From Effrenium voratum (Eukaryota; Sar; Dinophyceae; Suessiales; Symbiodiniaceae): a DNA stretch of 64,000 nt. A program made the position numbers and the translations under genes. Location of the stretch: contig CAUJNA010001524.1 in NCBI GenBank assembly GCA_963377175.1, positions 344,592-408,591 on the forward strand, in the 5' to 3' direction. Below are positions 26,701 to 35,200 of the stretch, piece by piece (the first letter of the stretch is position 1; each line of letters begins with the position of its first letter). The notes beneath the pieces were generated by a model that was not told the DNA's origin, searched no databases, and saw nothing but the letters and a program-made list of their open reading frames with translations.

Positions 26701-27527
26701 CACTGGCTGCCAGACGCATGATTCCAACATGATTTTTTAAGCTCCCAGCCCTGGTGACCAAACCCCCTCTCCAATGGACAGATGTTCTTTGCCAAGTTAG
26801 TGGTTGGCCAGCTGGGCTATTGCGCGCTAACAAGGTTAAACACCATGGCTTAATTCGGTTCCTAACAACTTACTTGGCCGAAGATCCAGGTAGCCTTTTC
26901 CTATGGCCGTCCCCAGTTACTGGGTCTTTTGGGGAAGCACAAGCGTGTCCCCTACCACACTAGTCCCAATACCCTAAACAAGTTATGACCTTCCCCACCG
27001 GAAAGAAGAAGGAGGCCGGGTTGGGCCAACCGCTCGTTAAATCATCTTTTTTTTTGGGGGGGCTCCCCCTTGCTCTTATTCAACGCATTGTTTGTTTAGG
27101 GTCGAAGACACTGTTTAATGTTGACCCCGGATGAATACACCCTTTTTTTAAAGAAAAATGATACAGTGATGAACCCCACTAAAACTACCCGTTTTGCTTG
27201 CATGGCAATTGTCACAGCCGCAGCTGCCCGGCCAAAGCTTTAGCTCTGCCCATGTTGCGGTCTGTCGGAGGTGCCTGTTTTGGGTGGTTTTTGAAGGGAA
27301 ACCCAGGGGTTGAAGTAGGGGGCTCCCCTATTTTGAGGCAAAGCCTGTTCACTTAACTGCTATTGGGTTGGATCGTTAGACTTGAACTTTTGAGAAATCA
27401 AGGGGCTTTCCATTCAACCCCAAAAAGTTAAACTTTTTGCAGGGGGGTCAACAGCAACCCTGTTCAATCCCTTGGTTTTGTCGGCTCAGGCAAGGTGGTG
27501 ATCCGAGTTGCCGACGAGGCCAAATGA
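3113..27527 (+). CDS. Zinc-type MDR oxidoreductase (quinone oxidoreductase-like), 14 exons
   Basis: Exons: 3113-3142, 4491-4594, 6767-6822, 8861-8918, 10073-10150, 11072-11175, 13678-13748, 14306-14383, 15609-15655, 16773-16836, 19143-19200, 19933-20075, 21125-21215 and 27490-27527. Together they make 1020 bases, 339 residues plus TGA, with matching phase at every join. The product has the layout of NAD(P)H quinone oxidoreductases of the medium-chain dehydrogenase superfamily. It starts [12 protein letters not shown], then has [11 protein letters not shown] (exon 3), [13 protein letters not shown] (exon 4), FKPGDRVV (exon 5), the nucleotide-binding GASGGVG loop (exon 7), FDLVVDLVG (exon 10) and the C-terminal KHAHGKVVIRV (exons 13-14). 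No catalytic zinc ligands are evident, which fits the quinone reductase/RTN4IP1-like branch. It is probably soluble and uses NAD(P)H. Nine of 13 introns start with GC, two with GA and two with GT. The GT start is firm for introns 1 and 6. The intron 11 donor could be shifted by two bases. Confidence 0.9.
4278..4416. mobile_element. Family G inverted-repeat element
   Basis: Family G has termini resembling CTGTGGATGGACGAAATCCA and its complement TGGATTTCGCAACCATCCACAG. This copy runs from CTGCGGATGGACG to GGATTTCGCAACCATTCC, about 80 bases before the acceptor of exon 2. Confidence 0.6.
4721..4812 (+). mobile_element. Family A element, diverged copy
   Basis: It keeps the core GGGTTTAGTGGGGGTTTCCATTT, then CCGCTAAAAGTTAA, and ends GACGGCCCAG. 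It lies about 125 bases inside intron 2 of the oxidoreductase gene and carries weaker ends than the other copies. Confidence 0.5.
4942..4992. mobile_element. Family F element, short copy
   Basis: It begins GAGTTCCTGGAC and ends CCATCCACTCAGAAAGTG. These are the two complementary termini typical of family F, seen in full at 36772-36867 and 50985-51079. Confidence 0.4.
6849..6880. repeat. (GGGT)n microsatellite
   Basis: Eight GGGT units lie 26 bases after the end of exon 3 of the oxidoreductase gene, near the start of intron 3. Confidence 0.95.
7165..7270 (+). mobile_element. Family C inverted-repeat element
   Basis: Family C has terminal repeats TGGGTGTGGCTCAAAAT and TTTGAGC(C/T)ACAGCC around an interior with CCGCAGGTGTTAGTCTTTGG and ATTTTGGG. 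It is about 110 bases long. Copies occur in both orientations in introns of the three multi-exon genes and between genes. Confidence 0.65.
7460..7615. repeat. AT-rich (TATA/TATG)n microsatellite
   Basis: A run of TATATATG-type units lies in intron 3 of the oxidoreductase gene. It has no coding content. Confidence 0.95.
8671..8702. repeat. Poly(A) tract
   Basis: An uninterrupted run of about 30 A followed by AATTTTT. It could be a relic of a retroposed tail, but I see no recognisable retroposed sequence upstream and no flanking duplication. Confidence 0.9.
8992..9109 (+). mobile_element. Family B inverted-repeat element
   Basis: Family B has near-perfect terminal repeats CTAGGTCC(C/T)CCAGTAG and CTACTGGAGGACCTAG, and an interior with GGGGGAGGGTTCCCC, ACTAAAATAGACT.CAGAAAAAA and GGGTACCC. 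It is about 110-125 bases long. This copy starts 73 bases after exon 4 of the oxidoreductase gene. Confidence 0.8.
9895..10030 (+). mobile_element. Family D-like repeat
   Basis: Two close copies of GGGAATCCATCACT.TT/ATTGCAAAA occur just before exon 5 of the oxidoreductase gene. The left side, CCCCTGTTG, resembles family D. Confidence 0.4.
10462..10560. repeat. (TA)n followed by a C-rich simple tract
   Basis: ATATATATATATATA at about 10465-10480 is followed by a run of CCCCC/CCCTCCCC blocks at 10500-10560, in intron 5 of the oxidoreductase gene. Confidence 0.9.
10618..10747. mobile_element. Inverted-repeat element with 21-base arms
   Basis: ATGGTTGTCAGGGGCCCCCC at the left is complemented by GGGGGCCCTTGACAACCAT at the right. 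A short motif TTATGAACATGAAATG lies just before the element and again about 50 bases after it. Confidence 0.6.
11249..11323. repeat. (GGTTT)n/(GTTT)n microsatellite
   Basis: Blocks of TTTGG pass into GTTT units, 70 bases inside intron 6 of the oxidoreductase gene. Confidence 0.95.
14127..14305 (+). mobile_element. Family A element providing the exon 8 splice acceptor
   Basis: Family A runs from CTTGGTGGCTCCCAGCCATCC to GGGGGATCTGAGGGCAGCCCAG, imperfect complements of each other. Its core is TTTAGTGTTTAGTGGGG, then CCCACTAAAAGTTA and CTTTTAGCGGGGG. This copy is expanded by a purine-rich insert but keeps both ends. Its final CAG at 14303-14305 is the 3' splice site of intron 7: exon 8 starts at 14306 in phase with exon 7. 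Confidence 0.7.
14532..14659. mobile_element. Family E inverted-repeat element
   Basis: It begins with CGCCGGATTCATCAACCCC and ends AAACTGGGGTTTGTTAATCCGGGGTCAACAT. The interior has GGGGTGTCCCTGGA.GTGGGGAATTA. It lies in intron 8 of the oxidoreductase gene. Confidence 0.6.
15990..16117 (+). mobile_element. Family A element
   Basis: This full-length copy lies in the middle of intron 9 of the oxidoreductase gene. It ends GGGCAGCCCAG but is not followed by an exon in this gene model, so it does not act as an acceptor here. Confidence 0.7.
17461..17560 (+). other. Coding-like GC-rich island of unknown origin
   Basis: A GC-rich patch in intron 10 of the oxidoreductase gene reads, in one frame, [21 protein letters not shown]. 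Exons 10 and 11 join in phase without it, so it is not needed for that gene. It may be an exon relic or an optional exon. Confidence 0.3.
17684..18060. repeat. Degenerate G/T-rich tandem repeat
   Basis: GGGTGCTGTTTGGGGTGCTG and related units recur with variable spacing, mixed with GACGGCCGGGTGCT blocks. It lies in intron 10 of the oxidoreductase gene and does not look coding. Confidence 0.7.
18473..18578. mobile_element. Family G element
   Basis: ACAAAATCCACTTCCACCGG at the left faces GGTGCGAAGTGGATTTTGTG at the right, and the copy ends in CATCCACAG. Confidence 0.55.
18917..19041 (+). mobile_element. Family B element with longest terminal repeat
   Basis: The termini ACTTAACTAGGTCCTC and GAGGACCTAGTTAAGT are perfect 16-base complements, longer than in other copies. 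It ends about 100 bases before exon 11 of the oxidoreductase gene. Confidence 0.8.
19256..19320 (+). mobile_element. Family B element, right half
   Basis: Only the part from CTACAGAAAAAA to CTGGAGGACCTAG is present. It starts about 55 bases after exon 11 of the oxidoreductase gene. Exon 11 therefore sits between two family B sequences. Confidence 0.7.
19496..19655 (+). other. Coding-like island of unknown origin
   Basis: In one frame this patch of intron 11 reads [18 protein letters not shown] followed by [17 protein letters not shown], rich in Trp, Tyr and Met as in real proteins. I do not recognise it. It is not needed for the oxidoreductase gene and may be a relic. Confidence 0.25.
23330..23806. 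repeat. (TATG)n and (ATGTA)n microsatellite
   Basis: A perfect TATG run of about 28 units lies at 23688-23800, preceded by degenerate ATGTAATG and GTGTATG units. It lies inside the transposon-like segment. Confidence 0.95.
24870..25350 (+). pseudogene. Decayed DDE (Tigger/pogo-like, DDE_1) transposase
   Basis: Three blocks in order resemble a DDE_1-type catalytic core. The first is NLDETSV at about 24918-24938, with the first Asp. The second is [11 protein letters not shown] at about 25162, matching the LLLDN.P.H block but lacking the usual Asn/His. The third is [17 protein letters not shown] at about 25266-25316, matching the LPP.TTS.LQPLD block. The second block is in a different frame from the first, and stops occur after each piece, so the gene is broken. 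It sits between long inverted repeats, consistent with its own element. It could instead be a related protist DDE family. Confidence 0.6.
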
Positions 27528-29261
27528 GTCCGGCTTGCCTCGCTCCTTAGAGCTTCGAAGAAGCCTCGTGGGTTTGGGCGGTCGAAAATTTCCCACTACG
27601 CATACGTGGGGTACATCGAGTCTCGCGTTTGGCTTCTTCACGACTGGGAGGCCAAAAGGGGATGGGCAAAATGTGTTTTCCCCCAGGCCATGGGGCGCAT
27701 GGGGCTGATTTTCTCTGCCGGGAGTCCGGGAGTCCGGATTTTCTGCGGCGTCCTTTGGAACTCATGCTGACTCATGCCACATGTGTGTGTGTGTGCGCGT
27801 TGTTTTTGTGGGGCAACATGTTGGTTGTGTTTTTTGTTTAAAGTGAAACCAAACAGCTCACCGAAATCCATTTTGGGGACCATGAGACAATCTAAAAAAA
27901 CCTTACTTCTATAAACTTGACTAAATCTGGTTTCCAAGTACGCCACAACCCCATTGTACTGATTCAGGCCGCTCTAGTGGCAACCATGGTGCAATCTCTT
28001 GTGACGCTTGAGACATGCATGCAAATCTATATGCAGTCCCCTGCGGGCCAACTTAGTTGCATGGTAGTGAAATACATGAAATCCCCCCTTTTCTGTTTTT
28101 CAGACATGGTGGCAAAAGTAGCTACTCTCGAACCGGTAGGATTCCGGTTGACGGGGACCAGGACAACATGACCGTTTGGAAACGATGGCAGGGCCAAATT
28201 GACGGCGCTTCCGCAGCGGAAAGCATGCCGAAGTCCAAACCCGGTCCGCCCAATGTGAGCAGAGCGCTGGTTGTAGACCTTACCCGACAGGGGTCAAAGA
28301 CCCCGTTCGCCAAGAAATGGGTTGAAGGTGATTTCGCAATTTTCTTGACAAAAAATGGGTTGAAGGTGATTTTTGCAATTTTCTTGACCCCTGGGGTGTT
28401 TAAGCATCCGACTTCGAAGGAACGCGGGTAAAGGTGCTGGGCGGTCCTGGGGCTTGTTCCAGAAGCGGGGGCAGCGCTGAAGGCCAAGCACATGCTTTAA
28501 TGTTGGTGTCCATTTTGCGGGAAAAATCAGCAATATCCTGACTCAAGGCCTTATGGCTATGTTGTTTTTCAAGTAGGACCCCCTGACGCGAGATTGGTGG
28601 AGATCCCCAATGGAAAATCAGGTGCCGCGAATCTAAAGATCTTCTTTTTGACTTGGCAAAGGCTGAGGTGGCCCTGGCTAAGTTCTAACGAGCTCTCCTT
28701 ACTTGGGGGATCCCGGGATAGCTGACCGTGTCACACGGAGGAGGCTTACCGAAAGTACAAAGGGATTCCAGGAATCCCGTTTTCCAGCTTGGGTGTGGGT
28801 CCTCGTTTTGATCGGTATTGCAAGGGAAGCCAAAAGAAAACTAAAGACTTGAGGGGACCAAATCCTATTTCAGGAAGCACCCGTTTGTGAAGCATACTTG
28901 GGTAACCCTGTAATAGGCGCCACTAAGGTGGCCTGTTCTTACTAACTTGGGGAATCAAACATCCCAGCATCCAAGTAGTAATTCGCCCACTTAGGGCCAG
29001 AGTACTGAGTAAGTGGTTCGTACGCCTGGTAACCCACAAAGCCATGGTTTTCGTCTCCCTTCCTGTGTTTTTTCATCAGGCTTGCCAAAAGAACTCACCT
29101 GACGTATCTTTGGCGTTGTTGTTTTTTGCCAAGGGATGTTTGGACTTTAAACTTTCTTTGCCAACTAATTTGGGCTTTCCTTTTTTTTTACCACTAACAG
29201 TTATTCACTTTTAGCAGAGCAGATTTCGCCACCGAGGTATCATACGAGCCACCCCTTTAGG
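27528..29261. other. Intergenic region
   Basis: No coding exon is supported. A short (TG)n run lies at about 27781-27797. A motif of about 35 bases (AATGGGTTGAAGGTGATTT..GCAATTTTCTTGAC) is repeated in tandem at about 28316-28388. The region ends with a short C/T-rich tract and AG at 29259-29260, directly before the next start codon. Confidence 0.5.
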
Positions 29262-32200
29262 ATGGCACAGCTCCCCGGCCCCTCGCTCGCAGTCGCGTCC
29301 ATTTCCGGGGCAATGGACCCGCGAAACAAAAAGTGGAGCCGCGCTTCGCGCTTCGAGGACCGCGATGGCCTGGTGTGCCTCAAACTGACCCCAGCGAATG
29401 CCAACTTGTACCGTTTCTTTTTTGGAAGGGAGGGTTCGGGACCCTACTAAAATAGACTGCAGAAAAAAGGGGGCCCTTATTCTAACCTCTCTACTGCAGG
29501 ACCTAGTTATGATGGTTTCAGTTTTTGTTTCCCTATGCAGAGGCGCCATTGTGGGTGCCATGTTTTAAGCCAGCCATTTTGCAACTTGAATTTGCTAGCG
29601 GGGCAATCCCTTTGAAGCGCATATTTCAACAAACAACAACAGAGAAACACACATAAAACATATGTTCGTGATTGTTGCAAAGCCAATTTGGATGGGGAGC
29701 AGAATCGCGGGCACCCAACGGAAAAGAAATCGGAGCCGCTCCGGAGCCGCTTTTTGTGGCTATCGACTTAGAGGTTCTCCCGGAAAGAATCTGCATGTCC
29801 TATACAGGGATTCCGAGAATCACGGGCTGGCGGAGAGTTTTTGGATTCCTGATTTAAGGCGGTGGTATTGGGTAACAGTTAGTTGCTCGCCCCAGGTACC
29901 ACAGGGACCGCTCCTGATTTATTGACTGGCCCAAGGCAAATCGAGCTTTTTGATTCCTGGTTTCAAGGCAAATCGACCCTTTGACCTTTTGGTTTCCCTA
30001 ATTTGGTACATATTCAGTCAAGGTTCCAAAAGGTTAGTCTTTATTTCCAGGCCCGCTGGGCAACTGAGTTACATACCTGGCAATACCTTTGTAATTAGCC
30101 TTAGAGTCAGCTTTTGGCGGATCCTCAGATTCCCTTGGATACCTCGCCCTTTTGCAAGCGCTTCGATTTCCTTTCGGTTTTTTGCTCGCAGCAAGGGGAT
30201 GCCACGGGTGGATGGCGGTTCCTGTCATATTGCGCGTATACGAAAAACCACCCAGGGCCCATGTGCAGCTAGATTCGATCATCGGTTGCCTTGTTCCCGT
30301 GTGTGTGTGTGTGTGATTTGAAGGGCTTTTCCCAGGTTGTTGTAAGGAGACACCACAAAGAATCCACAAAGACAAAAGCACAGCGGTTCTGGTTCGGCCA
30401 TCTGCCGGAGCCGAGCCCTTGAGGCTTCCTCCTAGCTGGGAAGCTGCTCTCTCCATCCAGGCGCGAATCGAACGAAGGCATCCACCGTGGATGTCGGAAG
30501 TGCCCATCCGTGCTTCCATTTGCTTAAGAATATTTGTTTATTTCCCCTCTTGGTTTTAAAGGGAATCTATGTCTACTGGAAATATGTTTAGTTTATTGTT
30601 TTTGCCAGGGGGCTTAAGCAAATGGAAGTGTGTCTTTCCGCTAGTCTTGTTGACTTAAAGGGCTGAATCAATTGAAATTGGTTGGAGGTTTGTTTGTTGA
30701 CTTTGGCTCTCTTTCCCCTGCTGGTTTTACAGGGAATCTATCGCTAGCTGATATGTTTGTCTTGTCCGGGGGACTTAAGCAAGTGGAAGCAAATGGAAGT
30801 ACATGGCACAACTAATTGATGACATCGAGAAGAGGTTTGCTTGTTGACTTAACCTTCCATTCGCTTTAAAAGTTGTTTACTTTCGCCTGCTCGATAAAAG
30901 GGAATCTATGGCTACTAGATTTTTTGTTTGTTCATGCCGGCAGACTCAACCAAAAGGAGCCGTATTCGTAAGGGGCCGTACGGACTCCTGCCTTTCTTTT
31001 TTGTCAGTCGAGTTTAAATAAAAGAAAAAGAAAAAAACAACACCCCTGGACTTCTTTTATCGTGTTTCATTACTCTGGTTTTCAGAATCGGTTCTGGACA
31101 CGGTTTTCCGTTTTTTTCTCCAGGGACAAGCCAAGGGCTCGGCAGCCCGAAGAAACCGACCGAGCCGTGGTGCTTCCCCAGCTGCGCCAACTGCCGACAT
31201 AGCTTGCGACATAGCTTGCGACATAGCTTGCGACATAGCTTGCGACATAGCTTGCGACATAGCTTGCGACATAGCTTGCGACATAGCGTCATAGCTTTCG
31301 CAAGCCTGTGTGCCCTGCATGGTGCGTGGGATTTTCAGCGATCGCGAGGCGCCGGAGGAGGAAGCAGAGGGCGGAACTGCAGAGCTGGTGGAAGACTTGG
31401 AGGTGCGACAAGTGGCTTGACTAGGTCCCCCAGTAGTGCCCTTTTACCCTTTTTTGGGGGAGGGCTCCCCTACTACAATAGACTACAGAAAAAAGGGTAC
31501 CCTTGTTCTAACTTCTGGAGGACCCAGTTGAGTTGCTCTAGGGAACTTGGGATCAATCAGCCCCAGTTTCTATGAATGGGTGTCCCTGGTTTAGTGGGGA
31601 ATCATCACGTTTGGGGGGGCTATTAGTAGGATGGTTTATCAATAATGAAAATACCGTGGAAAAAGCAACGACTTCGCACCAGTTGGCCAGTTGGGATGAA
31701 CAAAACTCTGAACCACCTACCAGCTGTTGCAAGATTTTGACCATCCACAGAAGGGAACCACCCCCAAGGTGGACATTGCTCAAAAACTTTGTTAAATGGA
31801 AACAAATAGACGAAAACCTGCGCTTTGCCCTAACTGCTTCATTTTGAACCATACCCGAAATCCCACCTAAATGATGTCAACCATTGCGGGTCCCCCATTG
31901 AAATTCACAGCCCGCATGTTGTGCTTCAAGTTTGATGGGCAGTGGCCAAAACCGATTCCGATAGCAAGTGGTTCGGAACCCTACCTGGTTCATTTGGTTT
32001 TGATTTTATTGCGAGGCATTTACTAAACTCTCACACAAGTTTGTCCGGCTTGACATGTTGTCATTCCTTCAAAGATATGGGTAGCTGGGATTCACTGGGA
32101 AGGCCTAAGCCTTTGTAACCCATGTTACCCCATCATAGTCAGGTTTGGGCGCGGCTCACTCAGACTTGAAAGTGCGGATTGCAACCGTTTACCGTAGCTC

Positions 32201-35200
32201 TGATTCGGGGGAAAAAAACTGGGCGGGTGTCTGATTCATGTAACTCAGTGGTTCCCAGCCATTCCCTTTAGCTTTTTAGTGTTTAGTGGGGATTTCCATT
32301 TTTTCCGCTAAAAGTTAAGCTTTTAGCGGGGGATCTGAGGGCAGCCCAGGTCAATCAGCCGTTGTTTTTGTTTTTGTTGGGGGGGGGTTGGGGAGGGGAG
32401 GGGTGGAATGTTTTGGGCATGTTGTTTGAGCTATCCCATTTTGGGGGCATGCTGGGGGCTTCCCTAAGCATCACCTCACCAAGGATAAACCCCAATCAGA
32501 ATCTGCGTGGCGATGTGAGCAGGTTATTTGAACTTTGATTGAGACATCCACAATAGGGGGTCCTTCAGTTCCAACTGTATTTTTACATAATTTAAGTCGA
32601 GCTTCTTGTGGTTGTCAGGTTCCCAGTTTGACGCTTCGGAAGGGTATATACCAAGATGCACGCAAGTGCACAAATCCTCTTCAAGGAAGACTACCTTCCT
32701 CTTTAGAGGCTTCCATTTTAGGACCATGTTGGTAGGATAAAATAACCCATCCGGGCCTTTGCTCAACCATGAGCTGAGTGATTCCAAACATGTGTGTGTG
32801 TGTGTCTCCAAATGCTGTGGATGGACGAAATCCTGCACAACATTGCTGGAAGAAGTAGTGAGATCAATGAGCGTCAGCTCTACGTCTTCTAAAAGGCTAG
32901 CCAAATGTAAACCATGGGAAACCATCGTTGGTTGGTATATACAGGGAGCGGGTCTTCCTGATACTTTCCTTCTGGAGCGGACGTGTGCGCAGGCTGTGGA
33001 ATTGGATCCGGAAGACAACGAGGAGGCTGGGGAGGGGGGGGGGGACGTTGGGCTTTGAGTGAGACAGATCCGTCGACTTTTGAGTTGGAATCTGTGCAAG
33101 AAGCATGTGACACTTCCTCCCCACCCTAACCCCCACTCATCTGGACTGGAAAAACATGTTTCTTTCGGAAGCTCCCCTTGGGCATTCTTTTGTTTGCCTC
33201 AATCCGGGGCACCTCCGAAACAAAAAGAACATGCTGGGAATGCTTCGCTCTTCGGTTTGGCTCGTTAAGCATGTTTCAAGCAATCTCAGAAAGGGATCAA
33301 CCCGTTAAACACGCACCCAGATGTCTGAGCTATGAATCAATGAATGAGATGCCACGCGTGAGCCGGACATTTGATCTGCTTGTTTCCTCCCGGACATGGG
33401 GCAAGTGGGTTGTTCCCCTGCACTTTGGAGCAGTTCACCCGATTTCTTTGTGGGAAATTTGGGTTGTCCTTCCCAAACTGATAGCAATTTGGTGAGCTAC
33501 TCGTAGCTTAGCAAATTTGATTTTACAATCCACTTTCAAGACAAGGAGGAGCCATAAATGCACGAAACACTACTTTTCCCACAAAGACCTGGGGGACGCG
33601 ACCCCATTTTCCATGTCCAGGCTACGGCAAGTTTTAGGTCACTTTCTGTGTTACCAAGGACATATCCTGACGGTTTCTGAAGTGATAAGGATGGGCATCG
33701 CTTTGGTATCCCAGAAATGTTATTTTTTCCACAACAATGCGGGCTTGTCTGAGAAAAACAAACAACCCCCAACAAAAAAAGGCTGTGGGTCAAAAATACG
33801 TACCCAGAATGGGTTGCCCTAGTGAAATGGAACCAAGGACTAAAGCCTGCGGTTTTTTGGTGGCGCTGGTGGTTTAATTTTGACCCATATCCGAAGGGTT
33901 GGTGTTGTTTTGGTTTCCCTTTAAAACCAAACACGGGGTTCCTCAGCCTTCAACACGCCTGGCTGCCAGGAGGAGACCCGTGAGGACTTAGTGAACAAGC
34001 TGAAGGCAGGTGCTTTCGCCTGCGTTCATCTCCGGTTCGTTCTTGGCGAGTGATAGATGAACTGAATTCCTACCCTAGGTCCCCCAGTAGTGCCCTTTTC
34101 CTTTTACCCTTTTTTGGGGAGGGTTCCCCTACTAAAATAGACCACAGAAAAAAGGGCACCCTTATTGGACCTAGCTATCCAAACGGGCCTCACACGTACA
34201 GTTTCTCACAAGTCTTGGAGGTTGGTGGAGTTCCCAGGTGGTTCCAGCCAGTTTCTTCTCAATTTCTCGGTTTGTTGGTGGCAAGACACCAGCTTGGTTT
34301 TTGGGCAATCCACTCAAGTGAGATCCAGGCACAGGCGCCGAGAATGCTTGCGGTTCGCCCCGCGAAGCTGGGGCTGACCTGTCTTTGGAACGTGCAGGGC
34401 ACCCAACCAGCAGAGGTGGGGATATGTTGCCATTTGGCTGTGGCGAATTCAAAAAACCGGAAAGTTCCAAAATGGCGCAAGCCCTGGTAAGTGGAAACAT
34501 CGTTGCCAAAACCTGCGGTTTGCCCCCTCCTGGTTAATTTTGAGAACCACACCCATTTGGCCCCGCGATTCTGGACCCATGCAGAACCCGGGAGGGTTCC
34601 CTGAGGCCCCCGCAAGATCACAGGAGAATCCGCCTGATCATCACGACAGGTTTGGATTTCCGCCGTCTGGATTTTGTTTACCATGTTTTTTTTGGGTAGA
34701 TCACTTCCACACTGTGCTTTGGAGGCGCAAAAGGGAACGACGGATCCGTTTCACACGGGTGCCCAAGACTCTGGGTGGCTTCCCAATGAACCAGAAAGGG
34801 TTGCCAAACCCGCCACGCGAACGGGGAACACCCGCAAAGTAATCGGCGGACGTTCTTGCTTTCCATCAAGCAGCTTCTGAAAAGTCGCCGGCTCGAAGAG
34901 GATGGGAGTCCTCCAAAACAGTCCGATCGACGTAGACGACCATGATTGTTGGAAGAGAGAGCGTACTCTGCAGTTTGTTTGTTTGTCTGTCTTGTTTGTT
35001 TCTTTCTATGTTAGTTCATTCGTTCGTTTGTTTCTGGTAGTACCCACTTACTAAGTTCACCGCCCCTGTTTGCCAGCTAGCGGCTAGCTTGTTTGTTTGT
35101 CTGCCTGCCTGTCGGTCTATCTGTCTGTCCTGTTCTGTCTTTTGTTTCGAGCTCCTAGCGCTTTCAGGTGGCGCGCAAGGCCTTGCTCTGGGAGCGCGCG

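Larger units (their letters stand above)
21776..26787. mobile_element. DNA transposon-like segment with long inverted repeats
   Basis: The left arm (about 21776-21985) is the imperfect reverse complement of the right arm (about 26625-26787). Shared blocks include GAACATCT.TCCATT, the GAGGGGG..TTTGGTC block, ATGTTGGAATCATG and a palindromic CCAGGGCCAGGATTCTGCTC. The left arm carries about 50 extra bases. The interior holds a decayed transposase (about 24870-25350), a TATG array and GC-rich unique DNA. The segment fills most of intron 13 of the oxidoreductase gene. I could not identify a target-site duplication by eye. Confidence 0.65.

Noticed and set aside
30034..30519. Minus-strand open frame of 161 codons
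   Set aside because: It contains a (TG)n run and no recognisable domain. It is probably a chance open frame in the first intron of the third gene.
31196..31287. Regular 12-base repeat resembling a CRISPR or protein-repeat array
   Set aside because: There are no spacers, and the unit falls in an intron directly before an acceptor. It is a simple tandem repeat.
32993..33058. Extension of the 33-base exon of the third gene to the stop at 33056-33058
   Set aside because: This would make a second gene end. Phase and acidic sequence fit better as an internal exon with a GC donor, though the evidence is modest.
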